From Volvariella volvacea V23 (lineage: Eukaryota > Basidiomycota > Agaricomycetes > Agaricales > Pluteaceae): a stretch of DNA of 64,000 bases. This document shows positions 14,529 to 32,019 of this stretch, piece by piece. Under the pieces are notes generated by a model, which searched no databases, had not been told where the DNA came from, and saw nothing but the letters and a program-made list of their open reading frames with translations. Position 1 is the stretch's first letter. The number at the start of each line of letters is the position of its first letter. Made by a program: the position numbers and the translations under genes. Where the stretch lies: assembly GCA_000349905.1 (NCBI GenBank), contig KB722753.1:229199-293198 (forward strand). The letters are read 5' to 3'.

Positions 14529-17500
14529 ATGGCTACCTCGCAATCCCCAGATTCCAATAACGTACGAATAATAACAACCCTCGGTCATGTCGATCACGGA
14601 AAGACTACCTTGATGGACGCCCTGCTAGCCGCCAACAACATAATTTCTCCACGCATGGCAGGCAAAATGAGATACCTTGATTCTCGTGAAGATGAACAGG
14701 AGAGAGGAATCACGATGGAAGCTAGTGCTGTCTCTTTAAAGTTTCAGGTTATGGAACGGACTGAAGATGGTGGTATGTGTACAATGAACTGAGGAAGCTT
14801 GGGACTGTGTAACCGAATGCCCCAGGCAGGTCCCCTCGGACATATATTGTAAATATGATCGATACCCCCGGACATGTAGACTTCTCGAGCGAGGTTTCAA
14901 CGGCATCTAGATTATGCGACGGAGCGCTCGTCCTTGTTGATGTTGTGGAAGGAGTGTGCACACAGGTATGTGTATTGCGCACGCGTAGTCCCCGGGCTAT
15001 TGCTGACCTACAGCCTCAAGACGATTGCAGTCCTAAGACAAGCATGGAATGATAGACTTCGACCTATTTTAGTCATTAACAAATTCGACCGCCTCATAAC
15101 AGAGCTCAAGCTTGCCCCCGTTGAGGCATACCATCACCTTGCTCGGCTCATTGAGCAAGTCAACGCTGTGATGGGTAGTTTCTTCGCAAGCGAAAGACTA
15201 GAAGACGACTTGCGTTGGAGAGAAGAAAGAGAGCGTCGCCTTGCGGAAAAGCGGGATCAAGAAGCTGACGAGGCGGATGCTCGCGTAAATAGTGCAGAGG
15301 ATGAATTCCAAGAGCGGGACGACGAGGACATCTACTTTGCGCCTGAGAAAGGTAATGTCGTCTTCGCCTCTGCAATTGATGGCTGGGGCTTTCGGGTTGG
15401 AAAGTTCGCGCAGCTCTACGCTGCGAAGCTTGGTATGAAGGAGGCCAATTTGCGTCGTGTCCTTTGGGGAGATTATTTCCTGGATCCGAAGACGAAACGG
15501 GTTATCAGTTACAAGCACTTGCGTGGGCGATCGCTCAAACCATTGTTCGTACAGTTTGTACTGGAGAATATTTGGGCAGTTTACGATGCAGTGATAATTA
15601 ATCCGTCAGTCTTTCCCAATCATAACTTCAATCCCTTGCTGATGTTTTGATTTAGAAATCCAGAAAAAGTTGATAAGATTGTCAACGCTCTTAGCCTGAA
15701 GATTCATCCTCGAGATCTGAAATCCAAGGATAGCCGCCACCTTCTGTCAACGATCTTCTCTCAATGGCTATCCCTGTCTACCTGCATCATCCAAGCCGCC
15801 ATTGACGTGGTTCCCGCCCCTTCACTCGCTCAAGCTACTCGTATACCAAAATTGATCTATCCTGACCTCCGAGAAGCCACAATTCCGCCCAAAAACAAGC
15901 TAGAAACTGATCTATATGCATCAAACTCTGATGAAGGTGCTTGCATATCTGCATATGTGAGCAAGATGTTTGCCGTCCCCGCTAAGGATCTTCCCGAGAA
16001 CAAGAAACGTCCTCTAACAGCAGAAGAAATGCGGGCCAAAGCACGCGAGGCCAAAGCTGCCAGGGCCGCAGCAACAGCATTAAATGGGACAGAAGATACC
16101 CAATCACTCCCTGTAAATGAAACTTCGATACCCCCGCCCAAAGAGCGAGATGAGAACGAAGCGACTACGGAGGATAAGGATAAGGAGGTCATCCTAGGAT
16201 TTGCAAGACTATATTCTGGTATACTACGAACGGGAACGACTGTCTATGCCATTCTCCCCAAGTACGATACTTCCTTGCCACCATCACATCCACGGAACGC
16301 CAAATATTGTGCTGAGGCAACGGCAGAAGGATTGTATGTTATGATGGGTAGGGAGTTGGTCCCAGTCGACGTCGTACGTGCTGGTAATACATTTGCAATC
16401 AAGGGTTTAGAAGGGAAGGTTTGGAGAAGTGCAACTTTGTGTGCTCCTTCTGCGTCTGGTTTAATAGAGGGACTGGACGAAGCAGAGCTCCGGGCTTCAA
16501 TCATCAACCTCGGTGGTGTGAACTTGGCGGTAAGCTCTTCTCTAGCCTCGGTGAAGCATTGAATGAGAACGTGTAAATAGGCACCACCGATTGTTCGAGT
16601 TGCGCTAGAACCCGCTGTTCCTGCAGATATGCCAAAGTTGCTTGAGGGCCTAAAGCTTCTGAGTCAATCTGATGCCTGTGTTGAAACATTCCAACAGAAG
16701 ACAGGAGAGCATGTCATTTTGACAGCTGGAGAATTGCACCTCGAGGTACGTCCTATCAATCCCTTCTCGTCCAATGGATTGGAAGCTCATATACAAAACT
16801 AGCGATGTCTGAAAGACCTCAGAGAACGCTTCGCGCGAGTTGAGATACAGGCTTCCCCGCCAATTGTGCCGTTCCGCGAGACTGCTGTTAAAGCGCCAGG
16901 TACGTTGATGGCATAAAATCTAGGAATAACACCCAAAACCAATTTATCAACTAGACATGGCCCCGGTTAAAACCCCTGGTGCACCAAGAGGCACTATTCG
17001 AGGCGCTATATCCCACAACGTCGTGCAATTCACGATCCGAGCTGTGCCGCTTCCTGCACCAATCTTGGAGTTCGTCCTTGATAATTTAGACGTAATCAAA
17101 AGGCTTCAGAACGAGCGCCAGTCTGAACGGGCATCGGCACAAGAACCGGATGGAGAGAAGCAAGAGGGCGAAGGGCAAGAGGAAGGCACTAGGCAAGAAG
17201 AGGATGATGTCTATGGTGACGTGGTTAGAAAGCCGACGGTAAAGCCTGATCAATTCTGGGCTGCACTGCAAGACAAGTGTAAAGAGGTTGGAGGTGATTG
17301 GGTGAGTGTCACGGACAGAATATGGGCATTTGGACCGCAGAGAGCGGGAGGCTGCCTCTTGATTGATGGAAGGAAGGATACCATTGTCAATTCGTAAGTT
17401 CGGGTGCTTCTCGCGTTTCTGTCTCAGCTGCTGTTGGAACCCATACCATCGGTCCACTCATCGGCGAGAAGCGGCGTAACTGACTACTCCCAGATTGAAA

Positions 17501-18426
17501 CGTAGACTGGATGGGGACAGTAGTGCAGTTGGCGGCGACTTTGATAACCAAATTGAGACGGGATTCCAGCTGGCAACATTCCAAGGACCCTTATGTGCAG
17601 AGCCCGTGGAAGGTCTAGCTTATTTTGTAGAGAGTGTAAACGTGGACAAAGAAGCATTGGAAAAAGAAGCCGGTAAGCGCAGTGATTACTACAGCTGCTC
17701 AATGGGTTAACGCTCGGTGCCAATGATAAGAGCAAGGCCGGGTAGCACAGGTCACAGGTTCCGTGATGTCAGCTGTTAGAGATGCATGCAGAAACGGATT
17801 GTTGGATTGGTCGCCTAGGTTGATGCTAGCCATGTATTCATGCGATATCCAAGCATCGAGTAAGTCCGTGTTTCATCTAGGGATGCTGGTGCTTATCAGT
17901 AATGACAGCGGATGTGTTGGGCAAGGTGTATGGGGTCGTCGCAAAACGACGTGGGCGAATCGTTGCCGAAGAGATGAAGGAAGGCACCACATTTTTCACT
18001 GTGTCTGCGTTGTTGCCTGTTGTGGAGAGTTTTGGGTTTGCAGATGGTGAGATGACATTTCAAATGCCCCGATCTCTGCGTCACATTGAATATTTGATGT
18101 CACGCGACACTTTTTAACCTTATCAGACATCCGGAAACGAACATCTGGCGCTGCAAGTCCCCAGCTTATTTTCAATGGGTACGTATTGCCTTTGTATTAG
18201 GATCAGGGGGGGTATTTGTTCTGACTGGAATAACAGGTACGAGCTACTGGACCTGGATCCCTTTTGGGTGCCAAAGACAGAGGAGGAGCTCGAAGACCTT
18301 GGCGAAAAGGCTGATAGATCAAATATTGCCAAGGGGTACATGGACGCTGTGAGAAGACGGAAGGGATTGTTTGTAGATGAAAAAAGGGTACAATTTGCCG
18401 AGAAGCAGAGAACCTTGAAGCATTAA
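14529..18426 (+). CDS. Elongation factor-like GTPase 1 (EFL1/Ria1), 60S ribosome maturation factor
   Basis: Cytoplasmic GTPase related to EF-2 that, with the SBDS protein, releases eIF6/Tif6 from pre-60S subunits (known for yeast Ria1/Efl1). It starts [20 protein letters not shown] with G1 GHVDHGKTT, then [16 protein letters not shown] (switch I), G3 [14 protein letters not shown] (about 14857) and G4 NKFDRL (about 15080). The EFL1-specific charged insertion follows (about 15190-15350, rich in Glu, Arg and Asp), then [14 protein letters not shown]. Domain II carries a second acidic and Ala-rich insertion (about 15990-16190). Domain III-V exons include [15 protein letters not shown] and the C-terminal [17 protein letters not shown], ending KQRTLKH at 18426. 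Introns are short; one uses acceptor AAG at about 15019 to join VCTQ to [12 protein letters not shown]. Length of roughly 1,050-1,100 residues fits the family. Confidence 0.93.
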
Positions 18427-18689
18427 TTAGAGGTCAATATATCGTATAATTTCTGTAAGCTGATAGTTGTGCTCGAGGCCAGATAGAGCCGTGTCCTTTG
18501 GGCAATTCAGGAGGTAGCTTGGGGTGTACTTACACTTACGTTCGAAAGCAATATAAAGATTATTACATAATCAGAAGCAGGGGTCATCACCATTCTTTCG
18601 TTTCTCGACCCCTCCTCCACACCGTCCCTAGCGTGAACTCTTTTCCCATCGCTTCTCCCTAGGTTCCGCCGTTATTTGGCCCGATTCAA

Positions 18690-21600
18690 ATGGCCTCCGT
18701 AACCGCGTCTTTGTTTTCGACTACCTTCATGACCCCGAGGGCTAGTAGATCAAATATGAATTCTACTACCTCCCACGCTCAACAACAGCAGCAACAACGC
18801 CAGATCCGCCAACCACAACTCGTTCAACAGCCAGAAGAGGAAGAAGGAGACGAAGCCCAGCAGGAAGAGCAATTTACAAGCTTTTTCTGCCGTGCCTTGT
18901 ACGACTACGAAGCTCAAGACGCCTCTGCGCTGTCATTTCGACAGAACGATATCATAGAAGTCCTGAGCCAACAACCTTCGGGATGGTGGGATGGGCTCCT
19001 GGGAGATAACCGTGGCTGGTTCCCATCTAATTACGTCTCGGTAATCACAGAGGAAGAAGCTGAGTTGGCGTTGGAGGGTGCAGATTTTGGAACCACTCGA
19101 GGGCAGGCACAGCAGCAACAACCAGAGAATCAGGCAGAAGATCCAGCTGTGGTGGATATGTCTCATGCGATGATGAGAGGGCATCAATCTGAACCGGAAG
19201 ACTGGTCTGATAACGAACTGGCTATGCGGGCAGGCGTGCAGGCTCTTTCCAATGCAGGGCGTACGAAAGATAAGGCTAGTGACTTCTGGGTTCCTCAAGT
19301 GGGGCAGGATGGGAGGGTGAGTCAATAATCACTTATTTAACATTGGTTCTCCTGATGCTGATCCGCTATAGATATTCTATGTTAATACTCAAACTGGTCA
19401 ACATTCTCGTGATATCCCTCAAGAGGTAGAGGACGAAGCATCCGACGGCGACTTTGCGGGGTTAACTTCCCAATCCAGCTCTAGGTCAGGAACGAGCGCT
19501 GGCCTGGGTTTCGCATCCAGTGACTCTGAAGCTTCGAGTAGCGTGCCTAATGCTGCAGGCTTTGGCGTTCTTCGGCGATCAGGTACCCCTGAACCTTGGG
19601 TGAGGAAGTTGGCGGATGATGGTATGGCATACTACTACTATAATAAGCTCGACGGCTCCATTCAGTGGACACGACCTGAACCCGTCCATTCCGAACAACA
19701 ACACCTCATCAATAACGAGCACAGCCAGCGCCCCGGCATTGTTAGGAGTAACAGCGTTTACTCGGACGATTCGGATGTACAGCCCCTAGAACATAATATA
19801 CTGGCTGACCATCGTATGGAGAATCGACGTCGACGCAGGCCGTCGGTCCGCGAGGAGGAGCCTATCATTATGCAGCTAACTTCCGCCGAGAAAATCGCAC
19901 AATCACTGCAAAAGGCTCTTGCACCTTCTCCGGCAGAGCTCGTTACGGACCTTTCGAATATTGCGAGGAACGCCATCCAAGCCGTCGTCGAGAGCATTCA
20001 AGCTAATGGACTTATTCGCAGACCAGAGCAAGACAAGCGAATGGACTCGCTCATACATGGGGCAGTCGATGCTGTTCGCAACTTATTATATGTCGTCACC
20101 TCCCCATCTGGTCACATACCCTCTAACGTTCTCCCACCCGAAGCCGGCGACTATACCCCCAATCCAATCCACGCCTCTCTTAAGCTCGTTCAAAGAAGGG
20201 TCACCGCCACACTTTCACGCCTTGTCTTATCCGCCCGTGCGATACAATACGATTCCGGTTCATCAGTCGTTGATACCCTCCATAAAATCGAGGTGGACGC
20301 CGAGGAGCTGGAACGTGCTGTCTTGTCATTTGTCTTAGAGGTTCAGAGGGTTCAGCATGCATCGGAGGATGGTAGGGCCCCGAAAAGGTTAAAAGGTGTC
20401 TTTGACACGGCCAATATTGGCCTCGGTCTCGTGGGTGCTGGCGCCGCTGGAGAGTGGAAAGGGTTTGGTTGGGTAGCTTCAGACGAAAGCATCCCCCCAC
20501 CCCAGACATTGCTTCGGGGTGAGGCGCTCGCGGAGATTGACTCTCGCATAACCCAGATCGATGCCTTATTCAAAGGGTTGTTGCAAGTACTCCAAGCAAC
20601 TGAGGACGGTGCTAGTAAGTTTCATTACGCCTCTGATAAGGTTTGAAAGCCTTAATCACACCCTATCAGTTCATCAAACAAGATTGCGGAGTCAACAGGT
20701 CATCAGTCATTTGAATGCGTTCCTAAGTTACGTCGCCGACATTCATGTCGCAAGGCACATCGACGTAGATGGCATTCGTCAGGAGGCAGGTTCCACCGCT
20801 AGCGACGCTTACTTGCAAACCGTTTCGAAGGCTAGAGCTCTCACTCGTACCCTTGAAGCATCTGTTCAAGCTGTATTCGATGACAGCAGCCTGTTGCTAT
20901 CCTTCACGCAGAAGATTTTCGAGTATGAACCTGGTTTGGGCATCGTGGATCAAGACGCACTTCAAGAGCAATTCGTTGCGTTGTCAGCCTCGTTGCGTTC
21001 TAACCTTGGAGTTGTTCGACAAACCCTCAAGGCGTTGTTCACCATTGGAAATGACCAAGCAGAGATGGACCAAGGGGATTATAATGGCTCTATTGAATGG
21101 AGGATCACCCGTCTAAGCTTCATCGACAATCGCTTCGGTGGAGCCATTCGATTGAACTCACCTACCTTTGAATCTGAGCAAGGTGGAGAGGATGTTGTGG
21201 ACATGGAGCAGGCGTTTAGTAATGCACCTAGGCCAAGGCATGCGTCAGAGGCTACCTACGGTACCCCCAGCATCGCAACAGAGAATACCTATGTCGAAGG
21301 GTCTCACAGACATCATCACCAATCCATGGCCAGTGATGCTACCGCCATGGCTCCGTCGACCTCTGCAGATACTATCGGAGAAGACTATGACTCCGAAGAT
21401 GAATGTGAGTATTTTATCCATGCCTCGTTCAACATACTAAGGGTGTTTCTTTTAGTACCCCGACCCCCCATACGCAAAAGCAAGAGCGGCAAGTTGGTAC
21501 AGATTCTCGGTGAAGATTATCCCACAAAACCGGCTACACCACCGCCGCCTCCCCAGCCTGAACCACAACCGTGGTACTTGCAACCTAACTATGACCCCTC

Positions 21601-23187
21601 GGAGATCCTCATCGATTCAGATAATAGCGTCAAGGGAGGTACAGTCCCGGCCCTAGTTGAGCGTTTAACTGCGCATGAGCAAGCAGGTGCGTAACTCACA
21701 AAGGAGGTGTTTCATCTAGGCTTAATGCAGTTGACCAGATCCCACATTCGTCAAGTCCTTCTTGATGACTTACAAGTCATTCACGACATTGAACGAACTA
21801 TTTGACTTGCTTGTAGCTCGATTTAAGATCCAGCCACCTGACGGCCTTGCACCCACTGAACTAGAACATTGGAGAAAGATGAAGCAGCATGTCATTCAGA
21901 TGCGGTCAGTGAATGCAATTCAATTAAAACAGTACACGTCTCATGGTCATACCCGATAGTGTGTTGAACACACTGAAGTCCATGGTTGTTGATGAAGACT
22001 TCCTCGAGAAGGAGGACATTTATATCCTTGACCGCATGAAGGACTTCATCATGTCAGAAGAAGTTGCGAAATTCGCGGCTGCGAAGCAACTGAAAATACT
22101 GATTGACCGATTGGTATGTATCACTAGCAAGCACGCAAACGGGTTGCTGATATTCCGGATAGCAACAAGGCCAGGATGCTATTCCAAGGACACTGGTATC
22201 ACAGGGCCCGCCGCCACAGCCTATTCTTCCCAAGGCCGGAAAGAAGCTCAAGCTACTTGAAATCGAGCCGTTAGAATTGGCAAGGCAGCTGACAATCATG
22301 GAAAGCCACCTTTATCAGAAGATCAAGCCAATGGAGTGTCTCCAACGTGCAAGGGAACAGAGGACGGAGAACATGGATAATATTGCTTTTGTTATTCAAA
22401 CTAGCAACAGGGTGCGTGCCCTTCATACTTGAGATGATGAACTGGGGCCATTAATATAATCCATCAGATTGCTGACTGGGTAGCTGAGTCAGTTTTGAGC
22501 AAGGATGACTCAAGACGGCGAGCTGCAGTTGTGAAACACCTGATCATGGTTGCTGATGTGAGTAGACTATCCTGTTCTGCGCCAACAGTAGAATTGATAT
22601 GAGCGAATTAAAGCGATGCCGCTCTCTGAATAATTTCTCTACCATGATTGCCATCACTTCGGGCCTCAACACGCCGCCGATCCGACGCCTCAAGCGAACA
22701 TGGGAACAAGTCAACCAACGTACTATGGCCCAGTTCGCGGCTTGCGAGATGACCATCGACAGTAATAAGAACTTCACCAAATACCGGCAATTGATGCAGA
22801 ATGTCACTCCACCTTGCGTACCCTTCATTGGTAGGCCTTCGTTGCAGTATTGATAGGTCTCCATCTAACCATCTCCCAGGTGTTTTCTTGTCAACATTGC
22901 AATTCATCCAGGATGGTAACCCAGATACTCTACCTGGCAATCTAGTCAATTTCCGGAAACGCCAGAAGGCTTCTGAAGTTATTCAAGACATCAAGCGCTG
23001 GCAAGCACAACCTTTCAACTTCCAACCCGTCGAGTCGATCCTCACCTTTATAGAGGAGAGCCTCAGTCAATTTACAGATACCCGAGCTACCAGCGATTAC
23101 TTCTGGCAGCTCAGTTTGGAGCGTGAACCAAGAGAAAGGGAGGACGAGAGGATGGCCAGACTACTTCAGGAAAGTGGATTCCTGTGA
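18690..23187 (+). CDS. Cdc25-type Ras guanine nucleotide exchange factor with SH3 and WW domains
   Basis: Activates Ras by exchanging GDP for GTP (S. cerevisiae Cdc25 and Sdc25, S. pombe Ste6, as a family). Domains in order: a Gln-rich N-terminus; an SH3 domain (ALYDYEAQDASALSFRQNDI to RGWFPSNYVSVI, residues about 66-122); a WW domain (PWVRKLADDGMAYYYYNKLD, about 19594-19680); a helical middle; a RasGEF-N domain (SFLMTYKSFTTLNELFDLLV, about 21755); and the catalytic RasGEF domain (EPLELARQLTIMES at about 22265, FSTMIAITSGLNTPPIRRLK at about 22640, PPCVPFIGVFLSTLQFIQDG at about 22810). It stops at 23187. The extra WW domain next to the SH3 is the layout seen in basidiomycete Cdc25 homologues. 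About ten short introns are present, two of them splitting the catalytic domain. Upstream, CT-rich sequence at 18600-18690 may be the promoter and leader. Confidence 0.93.
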
Positions 23188-23526
23188 TATGAGCCATTGG
23201 ACCCTGCGCTTGTTTTTTCCTTGTTTGACGCGTCGTTTTTGCTTAGGCCCTCGGTTGAGATACATAATGGTGTTAATCCTCCTTTCCGCGTGTTATTTTG
23301 GTTTTTGCTTCCCCACCCTCCTTTCACAGCTACTAAATCAATTTAAGTATGGTTTTATAATGTAGGAATAGGACATGGCGTTACGAAGATATGAAATATA
23401 TGCACACCCAACTTAAAAGTCCTGGCGTCACGCCATTGCATAGATGAAGACGTGTGTCATAATTTCACACGCGTTATTTCACCTCTACCACCACCCGGAT
23501 TCATTTTCCCTCTTTTTCTGAATTCC

Positions 23527-23885
23527 ATGAGTCATAACGATGAAAGCGATAGTTTCTTTGAGAGGGAACGTGACAGGCTCACAAAGGAGATCGCTGCAGT
23601 ACGTTAGATCGCCCCCCTATCCACCACTAGATCAGCGTGATAACGACGACGCGACGTGAATAGGGATTTGAAGAACTCCTCTCCTCAACAAATCTAGTGA
23701 ATCGAAAGATGGAGGAAATTGTTGGAATGACGAAGGAATACGATACGATAGCATCACTGTGGGAGAGCTTTTATATGTTGATGAAAGGGACGTCAGAGGA
23801 GGAGGACATTGATGAGCAACAACTCGGTGTACCGGGAACTGGCGGACATGTTGTAGCTATGCAGCAAAGCAAATCTAACGCATAA
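23527..23885 (+). CDS. DASH complex subunit Dad1
   Basis: Small subunit of the DASH/Dam1 kinetochore complex, which couples kinetochores to spindle microtubules in fungi. Exon 1 (23527-23598) encodes MSHNDESDSFFERERDRLTK plus EIAA; after an intron of about 65 bp, exon 2 encodes GFEELLSSTNLVNRKMEEIV and GMTKEYDTIASLWESFYMLM, the conserved Dad1 core. The predicted product is about 96 residues, mostly helical, with a short acidic and Gly-rich tail. The ATG at 23527 is the only one in frame before the FERERDRL motif. It converges with the PKC gene, leaving about 270 bp between the two stop codons. Confidence 0.93.
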
Positions 23886-24153
23886 TGCTATCATGATCCC
23901 TCCGCACGGTAGAGGCTGTTCATGCTGTAGCTACAAAGTAGACTGTGTTGCGTAGAGTTTCAAAAGCAAACCAAAAGCCAGCTTTGTTAAGATTATGGAA
24001 CAGAGTGTTAACAACACATATATCCGAGTACATTGTACGTTCACAACAAGTAGAGTATGTACGAAAAGTGGGCGTGGGTAGTCATCGTAATCAAGTAAAG
24101 AAGAGAGCAGAGGAAGAGGGGATAGGGATGAAACAATGAGCCAATGCGTCCTT

Positions 24154-28131
<3,978 letters not shown>

Positions 28132-28325
28132 GGTTGAACAGATCTAGGGCGACCTCGCAAAGTGCGGGCGTCGATGGTTAGGACGTCGTCGGGGACAAGC
28201 TGTAATCGGAAATCAGAATCGTGTAACTTGATTGCTTGGGGGCTGTGGCCAGTTCTTTTTACATAATATTATCGCCGTTTTTCCTTATCGGGACTTAACT
28301 GCTCCCCCTCCTCGTCCTCCTTCAA

Positions 28326-30839
28326 TGCCTTCATTCATTACCACATCAAAGGTACGGGCTGTACATGGGCACAACAGCCTCACGTTGCTCGCAAATCATT
28401 GTATTGTCCATAAAAAACCGTCAAAGACACCCAGAGTCATGAAGTGTACGCGTCCGCCTGACAATGTGGACGTGTTTTTATCTTCCAATCTGGTCGTCAA
28501 GTTAACTGGTACCGTAAACCGCGTTCAAGTTCCCGCACAAGAAATCAGCCAATCGCAGCTCGCTCAACACTTTGTTGACTACATACGGACGGTAATGCCC
28601 TGCTCACGGACCAGAGACATAGCTTTACACTGGATTATCACGTAGAACGCGGAAGAACTAGGTATTGCGATGATTACGGACGTGACCCTCGACAAAGATT
28701 TATCCGCCACACGTGTGTAATTCTGCTCTCGCCATTCCAATTATGCTTACCACGTGAAAAAAGTGACAATAACCCCGTCCCGCTGTGCCCTTTCGACCCC
28801 GACAAGCCGACCGGCGTACGTGAACCTTGTTGCGTTGGAGCTGACGTACAGCTGGAAGACCATGATTACCGAAGTGGATGAACAAATATCATCATTGAAC
28901 TGCCCTTTTTCGAAGCACCTGTCACTGCCCTTTCGGGATCTACTCGACAATGTGGTGCATAGATTCGTGAAATGGCACTTGGTCAAGTACATACCCAACA
29001 CCTGACATGTTCATTGTGTTGGTTCTCGGTAATAATCATCTTTGCAGGCGCTATCCGCTCATCTTCGGCCCGCTGTGCCAGGTGCTGCAATTCGGTCACA
29101 TATTTTAAGCAGACCATTGATGGACTGTTTCAGCAACTCAGCGTAGAAGACGCGCTCTTTCCAAGTATCTTCCGATCCATCCTAAATGTAATTGCTCGCT
29201 CCTCCAATCCGTTGTTTAAGGCCTCGTGTCATCAGCTTATCAAGGTTGGTCCGTTCTTTTTGGACTTTGATAGCGGTTTCCAAACCATAACTGCACCATT
29301 AGGTGATTAAACGGCATCTATTGGAAACTATTTCACTTTCGACTTCCTCTTTAGAAGAGTGGCTAGGATCGATAGCGCCACGTTCTCTCTCAACTGATGA
29401 CACCAATACACCGATATTAAGTGATGAAGAGACTTTATACTTATCTATGGAAATCCTTTATCGACGCGGCATGAAGCCAAAGCAGTACAAGGTTTGCGAT
29501 CGTCCTCTCTGTCCATTGATTAATGGATGAGGATGGAACGGCTCTACGCTCCTAGGGTTCTTCCATTATGCACTCAATTGGGAGCGATGACGACGATAAC
29601 CTCGCTGCCGATCATCTAGTCGCCACCACAGAGCGCCTAGACGAGCCTGAATCCACACTTGAGCCACTTCTGGAATCAACGAACCACGTTTTCTTCGAAG
29701 ATCTGTATCCATTCCCCAAGTTTACCCCGGATGAGACTACTGGTAGCCAGTCCCAAATTGCTCTTACTTCGGCACCCTTAAACCTTGATTCCTCGGAAGA
29801 GTCCGACGTTGTTACCGACTCTGTCGAATCTAGTCTCTGTTTTTCAACAAGCGACCACGACACCGCATTAAGTCCCGAGCGATTCACCATTACCTGCGAT
29901 TCAGACTTGGACGAGCCCTACGATAATCCAGTAGATCCCAGCCACCCCAAGTATGACCGACTTTCGGATCAATCAGGCGATAACCTTTGCTTTACAAATG
30001 AAAGCACCCAATCATTCGAGTGTTCGACAAGCTCACAGACAAGATTTGATCTATATTGTAAGGACACCAGCAACACCACAACGAGTATCACCTCGAGGCA
30101 TCAGAATCAGAATTACCTCATCAGGCATATATCGAACATGACTGGTCAGGAGGACAAGGCGGCTTCCCATGAGAAGCATTTAATGCAATTTCGACCAGGG
30201 TTACAAATCCGAGGCCTCCAGACTGCTGCTCATTCAGGGGATACCCTGAATTCCTCCAGTGGAGTAAATTTGGGACGTCAATCCGATTGTCGACAGCAAG
30301 CGGAGTGCAAGAATGACCTAGACTTCGAGCTTCAAAATGATAACGGTGGACCTGCAATGGATTGGACACCTCCTGGATTTTCAATTCCGAAGGATGCTTA
30401 TTACAAAAGGGACGATCCTCATTTCGATATTGCCGACATCGCGGACGATGAGGATGACCAAGCCGACGAGTCTTCCGGCCTCAATGTATTCATGGACTTG
30501 GACTCAGACGTTGACGATGGCAGCAGCAGTGCTCGAAATAAGCAAATTGATAGTGACAGCGAATTAATTGAAGACCATCTCGGATCTGTGCCTGACCTTG
30601 GACTTCTGAAGCAATGGAATTGTTCCCACATCGACCAATCCCTGCTGACCACATGCCTTCTGGTTGGGACGAATGAACAGCATCAGCTGCTTGCTTTTGA
30701 ACAGGAGGACCCGGATAGCATCGATATGCATGTTGATTACGATCTTTGCACGCGCTTTGATGAGAAAGAGGTGGAAGAAGTTCTTGACATTGAGGATGAA
30801 GAAAGCATGCTATCTGACAAGTATACATGCGAGAAATAA
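28326..30839 (+). CDS. Unrecognised multi-exon gene with a long acidic last exon
   Basis: A plausible but unrecognised gene. The large last exon (about 29560-30839) encodes some 425 residues very rich in Asp, Glu and Ser (for example DIADIADDEDDQADESSGLN) and ends DEESMLSDKYTCEK. It joins, through acceptor CTCCTAG at about 29557, to an exon reading TLYLSMEILYRRGMKPKQYK, and this in turn to one reading DGLFQQLSVEDALFPSIFRS (about 29115) by an intron at about 29249-29306. Further upstream the path is uncertain: an open stretch from ATG 28326 (MPSFITTSK) to about 28650 and another at about 28750-28990 (KHLSLPFRDLLDNVVHRFVK) probably belong, but phases do not join without doubtful splice sites. 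The protein would be helical at the N-terminus and disordered and acidic at the C-terminus. The start region faces the PKC gene with under 200 bp between them. Confidence 0.5.
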
Positions 30840-31177
30840 TTATCGTTTATGGGGGTATTACACCTAGACGTGGCTATGCAATTTTGTGAATGTCCAACTA
30901 TTCGATAGATCGTATGCAAAGAAGATAGCTCACTTGAGGCTCTTGCTACTGGCACCGGGCTCAGAGTTAGTGTTGTGCACCGGCACGCGCATTGTCGCCG
31001 GATCATGCCACTTCTGACGTAAGAGGAAGATCGGAGTGCTCCATCAATTAAAGGTCCGCCAGAACTCCGCCACGGTGCCAAGAGGCTGGCGCACTGATAA
31101 AAATATACATTAGACCGAATTTACTTTGCCAAAAGCCATTTCATACCCTTGAGACCTCTGCCCTCCGCCCCCAGTTG
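30840..31177. other. Intergenic stretch before the assembly gap
   Basis: No protein family is visible here. The last bases before the gap, CTCCGCCCCCAG followed by TTG, could be a splice acceptor at the start of an endosulfine exon. Confidence 0.4.
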
Positions 31178-31277
31178 NNNNNNNNNNNNNNNNNNNNNNN
31201 NNNNNNNNNNNNNNNNNNNNNNNNNNNNNNNNNNNNNNNNNNNNNNNNNNNNNNNNNNNNNNNNNNNNNNNNNNNNN
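31178..31277. other. Assembly gap (100 N placeholder)
   Basis: Exactly 100 undetermined bases, the usual placeholder for a gap of unknown size. It removes the 5' end of the endosulfine gene. Confidence 0.98.
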
Positions 31278-32019
31278 AGCCCGACGCAACAAGATCGACA
31301 TCAGTGTATGCTTGAATCAGTCATGTACCTTGCCGCCTTTGTCCTGATAGTCCATCTCTTGTCTTTAGAAATTATCGCCCCAGGAGCAAGAGCTCTTCGC
31401 CAAGTATGGCACACTACCAACACACAAGAGTGTTCTGATGAAGATGCAGAAGGTCTGTCAGCTGTTGTACATGTGTCGCCTCCGCAGTTCTTAATCTATT
31501 GCATTGTCTCCTCCATCTAGGAGCGGAAGTACTTTGACTCGGGTGACTATGCTTTGTCCAAGGCTGGTGTTGCTCCACAGAGCAACGTCGGAACTGCAAT
31601 CCCCAACCCCGAGAAGTGCGTATCCTATCATAGGCTTCTCACTGTACCTCTTGCTGACCATTGGTCCCTCTCGGTATTGCTTCCGCTTCAATAGCATTCC
31701 TCATGCCTCATCACCCACGACCAATGGACCTCAAATCTCGGTATCACCAACCAATACCAGCGCCAACGCCAGCCCAGTGATTAAGGAGCGGAGCCTGTCT
31801 CGACGGACAACAAGCGGCGAGCTGGAGCAGGTCGAGGCCGAGTCTTCTGCGACAGAAGTCATTGCCGCTAAGCAAGAGACTTCACCTCCGGCCTCGACCA
31901 CAACGTCACCGCAAGTGGCGCCCCTATCACCACTGGCTACAGTCGTCACAACTGCAACCGACGAGGAAGCGTCGTCGGGCACCAAGGAATCGATAACGGA
32001 CATCAAGGACGCCATGTAG
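31278..32019 (+). CDS. Endosulfine/ARPP-19 family protein (Igo1-like), 5' end missing in gap
   Basis: Small, mostly disordered protein that, when phosphorylated by a Greatwall/Rim15 kinase, inhibits PP2A-B55 and controls mitotic entry and quiescence (known for Igo1/Igo2 and ENSA). Visible exons: RRNKIDIS just after the gap; KLSPQEQELFAKYGTLPTHK plus SVLMKMQK (about 31360-31454); ERKYFDSGDYALSKAG (about 31521), which contains the invariant FDSGDY motif with the target Ser; and a Ser/Thr/Pro-rich tail from about 31695 to the stop at 32019 (SITDIKDAM). Three introns are inferred. The initiator codon must lie in or before the 100-N gap, so the start given is only the first resolved base. The tail is longer than in yeast Igo1 but ordinary for basidiomycetes. 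Confidence 0.9.
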
